The translations under genes were made by a program, and so were the position numbers. 64,000 nucleotides of DNA. It comes from Pseudophaeobacter sp965641885. GTDB taxonomy: Bacteria > Pseudomonadota > Alphaproteobacteria > Rhodobacterales > Rhodobacteraceae. Shown here piece by piece: positions 1-8,540 of the stretch (its first letter is position 1; each line of letters opens with the position of its first letter). The notes below the pieces were generated by a model that made no database searches, had not been told where the DNA came from, and saw nothing but the letters and a program-made list of their open reading frames with translations. The stretch spans positions 4,278,001 through 4,342,000 of the forward strand of contig OZ282574.1 in NCBI GenBank assembly GCA_965641885.1, given 5' to 3'.

Positions 1-698
1 CCCTGCACCGGCTCTGCGATAAAGGCGGCAACGCGGTCTTCGCCCAGCTCCAGAATGGCCGCTTCCAACTCTTGCGCCCGCGCCAGACCAAAGTCATCCT
101 CAGGCGTGTCGCCGCCCTCAGCCCACCAATGGGGCTGGTTGATGTGGTGAATATCCGGGATCGGCAAGCCACCCTGCTCGTGCATCGCACTCATACCGCC
201 CAACGAGCCACTGCCCACGGTTGATCCGTGATAGGCGTTCTTACGGCTGATAAGAATGGATTTTGTCGGCTTGCCCTTCAGGGCCCAATAGTGCCGCACC
301 ATGCGGATATTGGTGTCATTTGCCTCAGAGCCGGACCCGGCAAAGAACACATGGTTCAGATCGCCCGGCGCCAGTTCAGCGATTTTGGCCGCCAGCGCGA
401 TGGCCGGGGCGTGGCTGGTCTGAAAGAAGGTGTTGTAATAGGGCAGCTCGCGCATCTGACGCGCCGCGACATCGGCCAGCTCGTCACGGCCATAGCCGAT
501 ATTGACGCACCAAAGCCCGGCCATCGCATCGAGGATCTCGTTGCCTTCGCTGTCGGTCAGCGTGACGCCGCTGGCGCGGGTGATGATACGCGTGCCCTTT
601 TCGGCCAGCTCCCCATTGGCGGTAAAGGGATGCATATGGTGGGCGGCATCCAAAGCCTGCAATTCGGCTGTGGGCATGTGATTGGTGATCGCGTTCAT
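1..698 (-). CDS. class III aminotransferase, polyamine type (C-terminal part outside window)
   Basis: PLP-dependent class III (omega) aminotransferase; about 232 N-terminal residues are visible. The product contains FFAGSGSEANDTNIRM, the PLP-phosphate binding region, then an AYHGST motif and FIAEPVQG. The catalytic lysine would lie beyond the left edge. Reading starts at MNAITNHMPTAEL, with GGAG about 11 nt upstream. The family includes putrescine-pyruvate (SpuC-like) and other omega-amine transaminases. Position beside a polyamine ABC importer and a PuuB-like oxidase makes putrescine or another diamine the likely substrate, but that is inference. It is followed upstream on the same strand by the GntR regulator. 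Confidence 0.85.
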   Translation of the reverse strand, partial: MNAITNHMPTAELQALDAAHHMHPFTANGELAEKGTRIITRASGVTLTDSEGNEILDAMAGLWCVNIGYGRDELADVAARQMRELPYYNTFFQTSHAPAIALAAKIAELAPGDLNHVFFAGSGSEANDTNIRMVRHYWALKGKPTKSILISRKNAYHGSTVGSGSLGGMSAMHEQGGLPIPDIHHINQPHWWAEGGDTPEDDFGLARAQELEAAILELGEDRVAAFIAEPVQ

Positions 699-736
699 CG
701 GGCTGACTCCATCCGGAATAGGTTGCCATCAGAATA

Positions 737-745
737 TGATCAAAT
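737..745. promoter_or_regulatory. TGATCAAAT motif, possible GntR operator
   Basis: The 9-mer TGATCAAAT, containing the palindrome TGATCA, lies about 40 bp before the aminotransferase start. The same 9-mer occurs in the regulator/potF divergent region. Two copies in the two short intergenic regions of one pathway suggest a binding site for the local regulator. This is inference only. Confidence 0.3.
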
Positions 746-763
746 TTCGCCTTGTCAATCGAA

Positions 764-1450
764 TCAGTTGGCGCGGCCCAGGCCCTGGCTCACCTGCTCC
801 ATGCCCTGTGCCACGTCTTTTTCCATCGCCAGCGCAACTTTTTCTGGCTGCCTTTGGCGCATGGCCTCAAGGATGTCCTTATGGCGGTCCGGAAAGCTCT
901 GGGTGCCGAAGCGGCCGCAGACCACCCGCAGGGAGGGGCCAAAGCGCAGCCAGAGACGATCAGCAAGGTCCGCCATGATCGGCGCATTTGCACAGGCATA
1001 AAGCCCAGAGTGGAAGCTGTAGTTCTGCACCAGATAGCCCGCAACATCGCCGGAAGATATCGCCTGATCCAGGGCGGTATCTATCGCCTCAAGCCGGTCA
1101 ATCTGATCATCCGTGATATGCAAAGCGGCACGGCGAGCCAGCTCGGATTCTATTGTTTTCCTGACAAAACCCAGCTCATCAATGTCTTCAGAGCGCAGCA
1201 GCGGCACCGAGACACGGCGGTTGCCCTGAAAGACCAAAGCCCCATCAGAAATCAGCCGACGAATGGCCTCGCGCACGGGTGTCATGCCAGCATTCAGCGC
1301 CTCTGTCAGACCCTGAATTGTGACCGCTTGCCCTGGCGCCAACTCTCCAAAAAGTATCTGCGCCCGCAGCTGTTGATAGACGGTCTCATGGGCGGGCAAT
1401 TTGGCTCCCTCACCGGGGGCTCCCTGAGTTGCTGAATTGGTCACCGACAC
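764..1450 (-). CDS. GntR family transcriptional regulator (FCD/FadR subfamily)
   Basis: DNA-binding repressor or activator with an N-terminal winged helix (VYQQLRAQILFGELAPGQ, then TPVREAIRRL) and a C-terminal all-helical FCD ligand domain. The FCD part carries the family's metal/effector residues, including DRHKDILEAM near the end. I start at the GTG at 1450 because AGGAGG lies 10 nt upstream. A longer GTG start at 1486 is open but would place that ribosome site inside the gene. It sits between the polyamine aminotransferase and the divergent pot operon, so it probably controls polyamine use. The effector is unknown. Confidence 0.85.
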   Translation of the reverse strand: MSVTNSATQGAPGEGAKLPAHETVYQQLRAQILFGELAPGQAVTIQGLTEALNAGMTPVREAIRRLISDGALVFQGNRRVSVPLLRSEDIDELGFVRKTIESELARRAALHITDDQIDRLEAIDTALDQAISSGDVAGYLVQNYSFHSGLYACANAPIMADLADRLWLRFGPSLRVVCGRFGTQSFPDRHKDILEAMRQRQPEKVALAMEKDVAQGMEQVSQGLGRAN

Positions 1451-1517
1451 TGGGGCTTTTCCTCCTAATTTTTGGGCAGCTTGCACGAAGTTCTGCCCGG
1501 TGGAAACATAAACAGTA

Positions 1518-1546
1518 TTGCCGAACGAGGCAAAACTTGATCAAAT
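1518..1546. promoter_or_regulatory. divergent control region: inverted repeat plus TGATCAAAT motif
   Basis: Between the regulator and potF lie an inverted repeat TTGCC-N6-GGCAA (1518-1533) and, directly after it, TTGATCAAAT with TGATCAAAT at 1538-1546. The second motif is the one seen before the aminotransferase. Either could be the operator for the GntR protein. The assignment is inferred from position. Confidence 0.35.
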
Positions 1547-1589
1547 CCAGCATAGCCGGGCTGACACCGGTACCCACAGGGAGATATTC

Positions 1590-2675
1590 ATGACACTCAA
1601 AATGATGACAACGACCGCCATCGTCGCCTTGCTCGGCTCCGCCGCCATGGCAGAAGAAGTGCGCGTCTACAACTGGTCCGACTATATTGACGAAGAACTG
1701 CTGGCAAAGTTCGAAGCGGAAACCGGCATCAAATTGATCTATGACGTATTCGACAGCAACGAGCTTTTGGAAACAAAAATGCTTGCGGGTGGCTCGGGTT
1801 ATGACGTTGTTGTTCCCACCGGCTCGTTCCTGGCGCGCCAGATCCAGGCCGGCTCGTTCCAGAAGCTGAACATGGAAAAGCTGCCCAATATCTCGAATAT
1901 GTGGGACGCCATCGAAGCGCGCACCAGCCTGTATGATCCCGGCAACGAGTATTCGGTCAACTACATGTGGGGCACCACCGGCATCGGCAGCAATGCCGCC
2001 AAGGTTCACGAAGTGCTGGGCGAAGATGCGCCGCTCGACTCGCTCGATCTGGTTTTCAACCCCGCCAATATGGAAAAGCTGGCCGCCTGCGGTGTCTACT
2101 TCCTCGACGCCCCCGACGAGATGATCCCCGCCGCACTGAAGTATATCGGTGAAGATCCCAACAGCATGGATCCCGACGTCGTCGCCAAGGCAGAACCGGT
2201 TCTCTCTGCCGTGCGCCCCTACATCAAAAAGTTCCACAGCTCTGAATATATCAACGCGCTGGCGAACGGTGACATCTGCGTCGCTTTTGGTTGGTCCGGT
2301 GACATTCTGCAGGCGCGTGATCGCGCAGCAGAGGCCGAAAATGGTGTGGAAATCGAATATAACGCCCCAAAAGAAGGTGCGCTGATGTGGTTTGACCAGA
2401 TGGCCATTCCTGTTGACGCCCCCAACCCCGAGGCGGCGCATAAGTTCCTGAACTTCATCATGGATGCAGGCAATATGGCTGCGGCCTCCAACTATGTCTA
2501 TTACGCCAATGGGAACCTTGCCAGCCAGGAGATGCTGGAAGAGGATGTGATTGGGGATCCGGCGATCTACCCAGATGCCGAAACGCTCAAAAACCTTTAT
2601 ATCAAAGAGGGTTACCCGATCAAAGTTCAGCGTAAAGCAACCCGTATGTGGACCAAGATCAAATCTGGCACCTAA
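1590..2675 (+). CDS. potF: periplasmic polyamine-binding protein PotF-like
   Basis: Substrate-binding protein of a spermidine/putrescine ABC importer, 361 aa. It begins with a Sec signal peptide (MTLKMMTTTAIVALLGSAAMA, cleavage about residue 20) followed by EEVRVYNWSDYIDEELL, the characteristic start of PotD/PotF mature proteins. FEAETGIKLIYDVFDSNELLETKML and GYDVVVPTG follow, both family hallmarks. I chose the ATG at 1590, with GGGAG close upstream. It is the first gene of potF-potG-potH-potI-puuB. PotF-type putrescine preference is inferred from similarity and context. Confidence 0.9.
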   Translation: MTLKMMTTTAIVALLGSAAMAEEVRVYNWSDYIDEELLAKFEAETGIKLIYDVFDSNELLETKMLAGGSGYDVVVPTGSFLARQIQAGSFQKLNMEKLPNISNMWDAIEARTSLYDPGNEYSVNYMWGTTGIGSNAAKVHEVLGEDAPLDSLDLVFNPANMEKLAACGVYFLDAPDEMIPAALKYIGEDPNSMDPDVVAKAEPVLSAVRPYIKKFHSSEYINALANGDICVAFGWSGDILQARDRAAEAENGVEIEYNAPKEGALMWFDQMAIPVDAPNPEAAHKFLNFIMDAGNMAAASNYVYYANGNLASQEMLEEDVIGDPAIYPDAETLKNLYIKEGYPIKVQRKATRMWTKIKSGT

Positions 2676-2693
2676 ACCCCAGGGACCTGATCC

Positions 2694-2719
2694 GGCAGGG
2701 TGCTTTGTTGCGCCCTGCC
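2694..2719 (+). other. intercistronic stem-loop between potF and potG
   Basis: GGCAGGGTGC pairs with GCGCCCTGCC (one G-U pair) around a TTTGTT loop. There is no T-run behind it. Such hairpins after binding-protein genes usually act as 3' stabilisers or partial terminators that raise binding-protein levels over the membrane components. That role is inferred. Confidence 0.55.
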
Positions 2720-2797
2720 TCTACCTATTTGCACCAAACTCTCTGACTCAGCGCGGCCATAAGAGTTGCGCCAGTTGGACCCTGCGGGGGAAGCTGC

Positions 2798-3925
2798 TTG
2801 ACCATTCCTGTATTCGAACCCTGGAACGATCCCGAGGCCAAGCCTTTGATCCAGTTCCAGAACGTCTCCAAACGATTTGGTGACTTCACGGCGATCGACG
2901 ATTTGACCATCGGCATCTATGAAAAAGAGTTCTTTGCGCTTTTGGGCCCGTCGGGCTGTGGCAAAACCACCATGATGCGGATGCTCGCCGGGTTTGAAAC
3001 CCCCACAGAAGGCGCAATCTTTCTCGCCGGTCAGGACATGGCGCCGGTCCCTCCGAATAAGCGCGCCACAAATATGATGTTTCAGTCCTACGCGCTGTTT
3101 CCGCATCTCAGCGTCTGGGAAAACATCGCCTTTGGTCTGAAACGCGAAGCCATGCCAAAACACGACATCGCTGATCGTGTCGACGAAATGCTGCGCCTCA
3201 CCCGGCTGGAGAAATTTGCCCGCCGCAAGCCGCACCAGATATCGGGTGGTCAGCGTCAGCGGGTTGCGCTGGCGCGGTCTCTCGCCAAAAAGCCCAAACT
3301 GCTTTTGCTGGATGAACCACTTGGCGCGCTTGATAAAAAGCTGCGTCAGGAAACTCAGTTTGAGCTGATGGACATTCAGGAAAAGACCGGCACCACCTTT
3401 GTCATCGTGACCCACGACCAGGAAGAAGCGATGACCGTCGCCAGCCGTGTCGCGGTCATGGACAACGGCAAGATCATTCAGGTCGCCACCCCTGACCGCA
3501 TTTATGAGACGCCAAATTCGGTCTATGTCGCGGATTTCATCGGCGAGGTGAACATCATTGATGGCATCGCCACAGCAGTCGGCGAAGACCGCTATTCCAT
3601 CGCCTGGAAAGAAGGTCAGGCGCCGCTCAATGTGACCGCCGCCACCGCCTTCTCGGACGGGCAGAAATGCCATCTGGCGATCCGCCCCGAGAAAGTCACC
3701 ATCAACGCTGAAGAACCCAGCGGTGTGGACAATGTTGTGCAGGGCAAGATCCTTGATATCGCCTATCTGGGCAATATTTCCACCTACCACGTTGAGCTGC
3801 CCTCGGGCGCGGTGATCAAGGCGCAAAGCGCCAACACCCGCCGCATCTCACGCCGCGCTTTCACTTGGGAAGACACTGTCTGGCTGTCCTGGACCGCCAC
3901 GGCAGGCGTTCTCTTGGCGACCTGA
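2798..3925 (+). CDS. potG: polyamine ABC transporter ATP-binding protein PotG-like
   Basis: ATPase of the importer, 375 aa. Motifs in order are Walker A GPSGCGKT (50-57), signature ISGGQRQR (148-155), Walker B LLLLDEP (168-174) and the switch His in VTHDQEE (about 206). A C-terminal TOBE-type regulatory region ends in the WLSWTATAGVLL segment typical of PotG. The start is TTG with GGGGGAAG about 6 nt upstream; no ATG fits better. The stop overlaps the potH start by one base (TGATG), indicating translational coupling. Confidence 0.92.
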   Translation: MTIPVFEPWNDPEAKPLIQFQNVSKRFGDFTAIDDLTIGIYEKEFFALLGPSGCGKTTMMRMLAGFETPTEGAIFLAGQDMAPVPPNKRATNMMFQSYALFPHLSVWENIAFGLKREAMPKHDIADRVDEMLRLTRLEKFARRKPHQISGGQRQRVALARSLAKKPKLLLLDEPLGALDKKLRQETQFELMDIQEKTGTTFVIVTHDQEEAMTVASRVAVMDNGKIIQVATPDRIYETPNSVYVADFIGEVNIIDGIATAVGEDRYSIAWKEGQAPLNVTAATAFSDGQKCHLAIRPEKVTINAEEPSGVDNVVQGKILDIAYLGNISTYHVELPSGAVIKAQSANTRRISRRAFTWEDTVWLSWTATAGVLLAT

Positions 3926-4806
3926 TGCGCCGCTTTACCCTCATTGCTGTGCCGTATCTGTGGCTTTTGGCGCTGTTCCTGGTGCCCTTTATCATTGTGT
4001 TGAAAATCTCGCTGTCGGATGTGGCGCTGGCGCGCCCGCCCTATGCGCCGCATTTTGACTGGGCCACCGGCATCTGGGCCTTCCTCTCCGAGCTGGATTT
4101 CGAAAATTTCGTCTGGCTCTCAGAGGATGATCTCTACTGGAAGGCCTATCTCAGCTCGCTGAAGATCGCCTTTGTCTCAACAGTGCTGACGCTGCTGGTC
4201 GGATACCCGATGGCCTATGCCATGGCGCGCGCCCCGTCCGAGTGGCGCGCAACCCTGATGATGCTGGTGATCCTGCCGTTCTGGACCAGTTTTCTGATCC
4301 GGGTCTATGCCTGGATGGGGATCCTTTCGAACGAAGGCTTCCTCAATCAGTTCCTGCTGTGGACCGGGATAATTTCCGAGCCCCTCACCATCCTCAACAC
4401 CAATACGGCCGTCTATATCGGCATCGTCTACACATACCTGCCCTTTATGATTCTGCCGATCTATGCCGCCCTCGAACGGCTGGACGATTCGCTCATTGAG
4501 GCCGCCGAGGATCTGGGCTGCTCGCGCCTGACTGCCTTTTGGCTGGTCACAATTCCGCTGTCCAAAACCGGCATCGTAGCCGGGTGTTTCTTGGTCTTTA
4601 TTCCGGTGCTGGGCGAGTTTGTCATTCCCTCGCTGCTGGGTGGCTCTGATACGCTGATGATCGGTAAGGTGCTCTGGGAAGAGTTCTTCTCTAACCGCGA
4701 CTGGCCCGTCGCTTCGGCTGTTGCCGTGGTTCTTTTGCTGCTGCTGATCATTCCCATCGTGCTGTTCCAGCGCAATCAGCAAAAACAGCAGGAGGCAGAA
4801 CAATGA
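3925..4806 (+). CDS. potH: polyamine ABC transporter permease PotH-like
   Basis: Inner-membrane permease of 293 aa. The N-terminal segment PYLWLLALFLVPFIIVLKIS is followed by further hydrophobic helices and an EAA loop (EAAEDLGCSRLTAFWLVTIP), the coupling site for the ATPase. It starts at the ATG overlapping the potG stop and ends overlapping the potI ATG (ATGA). It pairs with PotI to form the transmembrane channel. Confidence 0.92.
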   Translation: MRRFTLIAVPYLWLLALFLVPFIIVLKISLSDVALARPPYAPHFDWATGIWAFLSELDFENFVWLSEDDLYWKAYLSSLKIAFVSTVLTLLVGYPMAYAMARAPSEWRATLMMLVILPFWTSFLIRVYAWMGILSNEGFLNQFLLWTGIISEPLTILNTNTAVYIGIVYTYLPFMILPIYAALERLDDSLIEAAEDLGCSRLTAFWLVTIPLSKTGIVAGCFLVFIPVLGEFVIPSLLGGSDTLMIGKVLWEEFFSNRDWPVASAVAVVLLLLLIIPIVLFQRNQQKQQEAEQ

Positions 4807-5618
4807 AGCGTCTGAGCTGGTTCAACACCGTATCCCTGACGCTTGGCTTTGCCTTTCTCTATGTGCCGATGATCATTCTGGTGGTCTATAGCTTCAACGA
4901 GAGCAAACTGGTCACCGTTTGGGCAGGCTTTTCGACCAAATGGTATGGCGAGCTGATGCAGAATGAGGCCTTTCTCAATGCGGCCTGGGTGACGATCAAG
5001 GTGGCGGTGGTCTCGTCGACCATTGCCACGGTGCTGGGTACCATGGCCGCCTATGTGCTGGTGCGCGGCGGACGGTTCATGGGACGCACCCTGTTTTCCG
5101 GTATGATCTACGCACCGCTGGTAATGCCCGAAGTCATCACCGGCCTGTCGCTGCTCTTGCTGTTCATCGGCATGGGCCTGGATCGTGGTATCCTGACCAT
5201 CGTGCTGGCCCATACCACCTTTTCGATGTGCTATGTCTCGGTGGTTGTCTCCTCCAGACTGGTCACATTTGACCGATCACTGGAAGAGGCTGCTCTGGAT
5301 CTGGGCTGCTCTCCGGCCGAGGCCTTTCGCCTCGTCACCCTGCCCATCATTGCCCCTGCGGTAATTTCCGGCTGGCTCCTGGCCTTTACACTGTCACTGG
5401 ATGATCTGGTGATCGCCTCGTTCACCTCGGGCCCTGCCGCCACCACCCTGCCAATCAAGATCTACTCGGCAGTACGGCTCGGCGTTTCTCCTGAAATCAA
5501 CGCGCTATCCACCATTATGATCGCCATTGTCACCTTTGGTGTGATCACCGTATCGCTGGTAAACAAACGCCAGATGGTGCGGCAAAAGCGCGACGAACAA
5601 GCGGCGGAGCGCAGCTGA
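4803..5618 (+). CDS. potI: polyamine ABC transporter permease PotI-like
   Basis: Second permease, 271 aa, with about six membrane helices starting at NTVSLTLGFAFLYVPMIILVV. Its EAA motif reads EEAALDLGCSPAEAFRLVTLP. The ATG overlaps the potH stop by 4 bases and its own stop overlaps the next gene, so the five-gene operon is tightly packed. PotH/PotI order matches the known PotFGHI system. Confidence 0.92.
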   Translation: MKRLSWFNTVSLTLGFAFLYVPMIILVVYSFNESKLVTVWAGFSTKWYGELMQNEAFLNAAWVTIKVAVVSSTIATVLGTMAAYVLVRGGRFMGRTLFSGMIYAPLVMPEVITGLSLLLLFIGMGLDRGILTIVLAHTTFSMCYVSVVVSSRLVTFDRSLEEAALDLGCSPAEAFRLVTLPIIAPAVISGWLLAFTLSLDDLVIASFTSGPAATTLPIKIYSAVRLGVSPEINALSTIMIAIVTFGVITVSLVNKRQMVRQKRDEQAAERS

Positions 5619-6937
5619 TGCGGCGGATTTATTCCAACTATGCCTATGGCCCCGGTCCACGCGACAATTGCTGGTGGGACGAGACCATTCCTGCCCCGGT
5701 TTGGCAAAGCCAGATCGGTGAGCTCCGGGTGGATGTCACCGTGGTTGGCGGTGGATTTACCGGCCTGTCGGCGGCGCTGCATCTCGCTGAAGCTGGCGCT
5801 TCGGTGGCGGTGCTAGAGGCCGAAACGCCCGGCTGGGGTGCTTCGGGCCGCAATGGCGGCTTTTGTTGTTTGGGAGGATCGAAACTCTCGGCCAAGGCCA
5901 TGCTGCGCAAATATGGCCCGGAGGCGACCAGAACCTACGAGGGCGGCGAAGCGGCGGCTGTCAGTCTGGTCGCAGGGCTTCTTGCCAAACATGATATTGA
6001 TGCGGACACCCATTCAAAGGGTGAAACCCTGATGGCCCATAGTCCGCGCGCCCTGCAAAAGATGCAGCGTGAGGCCGATGACATCGCCCGCGGTGGCGGC
6101 ACGCCGCTGCTATTAAACAAAGATCAGCTCGCCGCTGAGGGGCTGAACGGAGAATTCTACGGCGCACTCACCACGCCGGTTGGCTTTGGCCTGAACCCGC
6201 GCAAATATCTTTTTGGTCTGGCACAGGCCGCCAAGGCGGCGGGCGTGCAGCTGTTTCAGAACAGCCCGGCCCAAAAGATCACCACGCAAGGCCGTCATCA
6301 CATTGTCACCACGCCAAAAGGCACGCTGCGCAGTGATCAGGTGATCATTGCAACAAATGGCTATTCCTCCGATGATCTGCCCGACTGGTTGTCTGCGCGC
6401 TACATGCCGACGCAATCCACCGCCATGGTGACGCGGCCCCTGCGCGACGATGAACTGCAGGCGCAGGGCTGGTTCAGTGATCAAATGGCCCATGACAGCC
6501 GCAATATGCTGCATTATTTCCGCCTGATGCCGGACCGGCGCTTTTTGTTTGGCATGCGGGGTGGCCTGATGTCGTCGCCGCGGGTCGAGGCCGGGATTCG
6601 CAAAAAGTTGCGGCGCAATTTTGAGAGGCTTTTCCCGCAGTGGAGTGCAGTGGAAAGCACCCATACCTGGTCTGGAATGGTGTGCCTGTCGCGCAATCTG
6701 GTGCCTTTTGTCGGCCCCCTCCCCGATAATCCGGGAATGTTTGCCGGGCTTTGCTATCATGGCAATGGCGTGGCTATGGGCAGCTATTCCGGGCGACTGC
6801 TGGCCGATCTGGCACAGGGAAAGACGCCGGACCTTCCCTATTCTTCGGTGATGCAGGGTCTCAGCCGGTTTCCCTTTGGCCGCGCACGCCGGGTGGTGAT
6901 GCCGCCGGCCTATGCTCTTTTGGCTATGATGGACTGA
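5618..6937 (+). CDS. puuB: FAD-dependent oxidoreductase, gamma-glutamylputrescine oxidase-like
   Basis: DAO-fold flavoprotein, 439 aa. It has the dinucleotide-binding motif GGGFTG (44-49) followed by LHLAEAG and WGASGRNGGF, the FAD-binding pattern of PuuB-like enzymes. The C-terminal GLCYHGNGVAMGSYSGRLLAD closes the FAD site. PuuB oxidises gamma-glutamylputrescine to the aldehyde and releases H2O2. No puuA-like glutamylputrescine synthetase is in view, so free amine or amino-acid oxidation is also possible. It is last in the pot operon. Its 3' end overlaps the convergent kinase gene by 28 bp. Confidence 0.8.
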   Translation: MRRIYSNYAYGPGPRDNCWWDETIPAPVWQSQIGELRVDVTVVGGGFTGLSAALHLAEAGASVAVLEAETPGWGASGRNGGFCCLGGSKLSAKAMLRKYGPEATRTYEGGEAAAVSLVAGLLAKHDIDADTHSKGETLMAHSPRALQKMQREADDIARGGGTPLLLNKDQLAAEGLNGEFYGALTTPVGFGLNPRKYLFGLAQAAKAAGVQLFQNSPAQKITTQGRHHIVTTPKGTLRSDQVIIATNGYSSDDLPDWLSARYMPTQSTAMVTRPLRDDELQAQGWFSDQMAHDSRNMLHYFRLMPDRRFLFGMRGGLMSSPRVEAGIRKKLRRNFERLFPQWSAVESTHTWSGMVCLSRNLVPFVGPLPDNPGMFAGLCYHGNGVAMGSYSGRLLADLAQGKTPDLPYSSVMQGLSRFPFGRARRVVMPPAYALLAMMD

Positions 6938-7824
6938 TCCAACGCGGCACGTTCAAGCGACAGTGCAACCCGGTCACGCGGCTCTCCGCGCTGACTACGC
7001 CACAGGCAATAGGCCGTCATACGCCAATGAAACCAGGGCTTTAGCGCCAGGTAGCGGCCAACCATACGGGGGTCGGGATAGGCCGCCAGAAACCCCTCTT
7101 CTTCTGGTTTTGACAGCGGCGCGCCGCGGTAAAGATATTGCATCGCAGGCGACAGAAACAGCGCCAGATCCTCGCTGGGGTCGCCCAATTGCGGGCACTG
7201 CCAATCAATCAGGGTCAGGGTGCCGTCATGGGCCAGCAGGTTTCCCGGCACCGGGTCGCCGTGAATCAGCGCCAGCTGCTGCAGCGGCGGGACCTGCCCA
7301 AAGGGCCGCAATCCCATGATCTGGCCCACATCAACGGTTTGCTGGCGGCACTGCGCCAGAATCGCGAGGGTCTGCCGCTCCAGGGCCGCGCTGCCATTGA
7401 CACCTCTTGGCACGCCTGAGAATGCGGGTTGGTCGTGCAATCGCCCCAAAAGCCGGGCAACATGCGCCGTGTCGCGCTGCCATGGAGCACCAGTGATATG
7501 GCCATAGGCCAGCCAGCTCTGCCCCTCAAAGACACCCGAAGAACGCAGAGCCGGCACCATGCCTGTCCCTGCGAGCGCCGCGAGCGCCGAGACCTCAAGC
7601 GCCGGATCATTGGCAAACAGCGGAGTGTGCCCGGCTGGCAGATAGAGCTTTATCACCAGATCGCCACACTGCCAGACGCGGTTAGACCGCCCCCCCTGCA
7701 ACGGCAATGGCGCGGGGACATCCAGCCCCCGCGCCCGCAGCGATTGAAAGAATCGCAAATCAAAGTCTCTGTCCAGGCCTTGCAGGGCGGCGCACTCCGG
7801 TCTGTGCCCCCGCGCATCTGGCAA
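6910..7824 (-). CDS. APH-type phosphotransferase (small-molecule kinase)
   Basis: About 304 aa with an aminoglycoside-phosphotransferase/choline-kinase fold. The catalytic Brenner-type motif is HGDPVPGNLL and the metal-binding motif is LIDWQCPQLGDPSEDLA. An N-lobe pattern (GGRSNRVWQCGDLVIKLYL) holds the ATP lysine. The substrate is unknown; choline, ethanolamine, sugars or fructosamines are all used by relatives. The start is uncertain (TTG at 7824, no clear ribosome site). It lies 32 bp behind flgD on the same strand with no terminator between, so it may be co-transcribed with fliK-flgD. Confidence 0.7.
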   Translation of the reverse strand: MPDARGHRPECAALQGLDRDFDLRFFQSLRARGLDVPAPLPLQGGRSNRVWQCGDLVIKLYLPAGHTPLFANDPALEVSALAALAGTGMVPALRSSGVFEGQSWLAYGHITGAPWQRDTAHVARLLGRLHDQPAFSGVPRGVNGSAALERQTLAILAQCRQQTVDVGQIMGLRPFGQVPPLQQLALIHGDPVPGNLLAHDGTLTLIDWQCPQLGDPSEDLALFLSPAMQYLYRGAPLSKPEEEGFLAAYPDPRMVGRYLALKPWFHWRMTAYCLWRSQRGEPRDRVALSLERAALDQSIIAKRA

Positions 7825-7856
7825 GTAGCATTTCGAAAGCAGCGGCGCCCTTAGAA

Positions 7857-8537
7857 TCAGACTTCTTCGCCTGGATCCCGCAGCGCCGTCACGGTTGTTG
7901 CCAAGATTGCAGCGCCGGTCTCGTTGATCAAGACCACATCGGTGCCCTGCATCTGGGTTTCGCGAACAGACGTATAAACTTCTGCCTGCTCCTCCATGAC
8001 AACTTCACCATTCATCTTGCTCTCAACGACAAAACTATAGGCGCCAGCGGGCACTATATCGCCACCAAAGTTGGTGCCATCCCAATCATAGGGATCCGCA
8101 GAAACCGGCAGCGTGATGCGATTAACTTCATCACCAGCCTCATTGCTGACCACCAAAGTGACCTCATCAGCTGCGGCAGCGGGGTTGGGGGCTACATTGA
8201 TTGGGTTGGTACCATCAAAATTCGCCGAGGTTGCTGCGCGCACTTCCATGCCAACCCAACCGGTAAGAGCAGCCATATTGCCAAGACCAAGCTGACCCAG
8301 AGCCGTGCCCAGGTTGTCATTGGTCAGAACTTGTTGTTCGACCATGGAGAATTGCGCCAGCTGCGCGGCATATTCGGTATTGTCCATCGGCTCTGTAGGG
8401 TCCTGATATTTGGCCTGAGCCGTCAACAGTTTGATGAAAGTGTCAAAATCCGATGTCAGCTCGGTGCCGGTGCCGGTGGCTGTGGTCGGCGTGGTGTTTG
8501 TCGCTACCGGATAGGCAGCAGATACTTCGGTTGTCAT
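7857..8537 (-). CDS. flgD: flagellar hook-capping protein FlgD
   Basis: Hook assembly scaffold, 226 aa. The N-terminal FlgD signature is visible: FDTFIKLLTAQAKYQDPTEP, then the MVEQQV stretch. A Tudor/Ig-like C-terminal half follows, including DWDGTNFGGDIVPAGAY. It is exported and caps the growing hook so that FlgE subunits add beneath it. It directly follows fliK with 3 bp between them, the usual FliK-FlgD pairing. Confidence 0.92.
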   Translation of the reverse strand: MTTEVSAAYPVATNTTPTTATGTGTELTSDFDTFIKLLTAQAKYQDPTEPMDNTEYAAQLAQFSMVEQQVLTNDNLGTALGQLGLGNMAALTGWVGMEVRAATSANFDGTNPINVAPNPAAAADEVTLVVSNEAGDEVNRITLPVSADPYDWDGTNFGGDIVPAGAYSFVVESKMNGEVVMEEQAEVYTSVRETQMQGTDVVLINETGAAILATTVTALRDPGEEV

Positions 8538-8540
8538 CTG

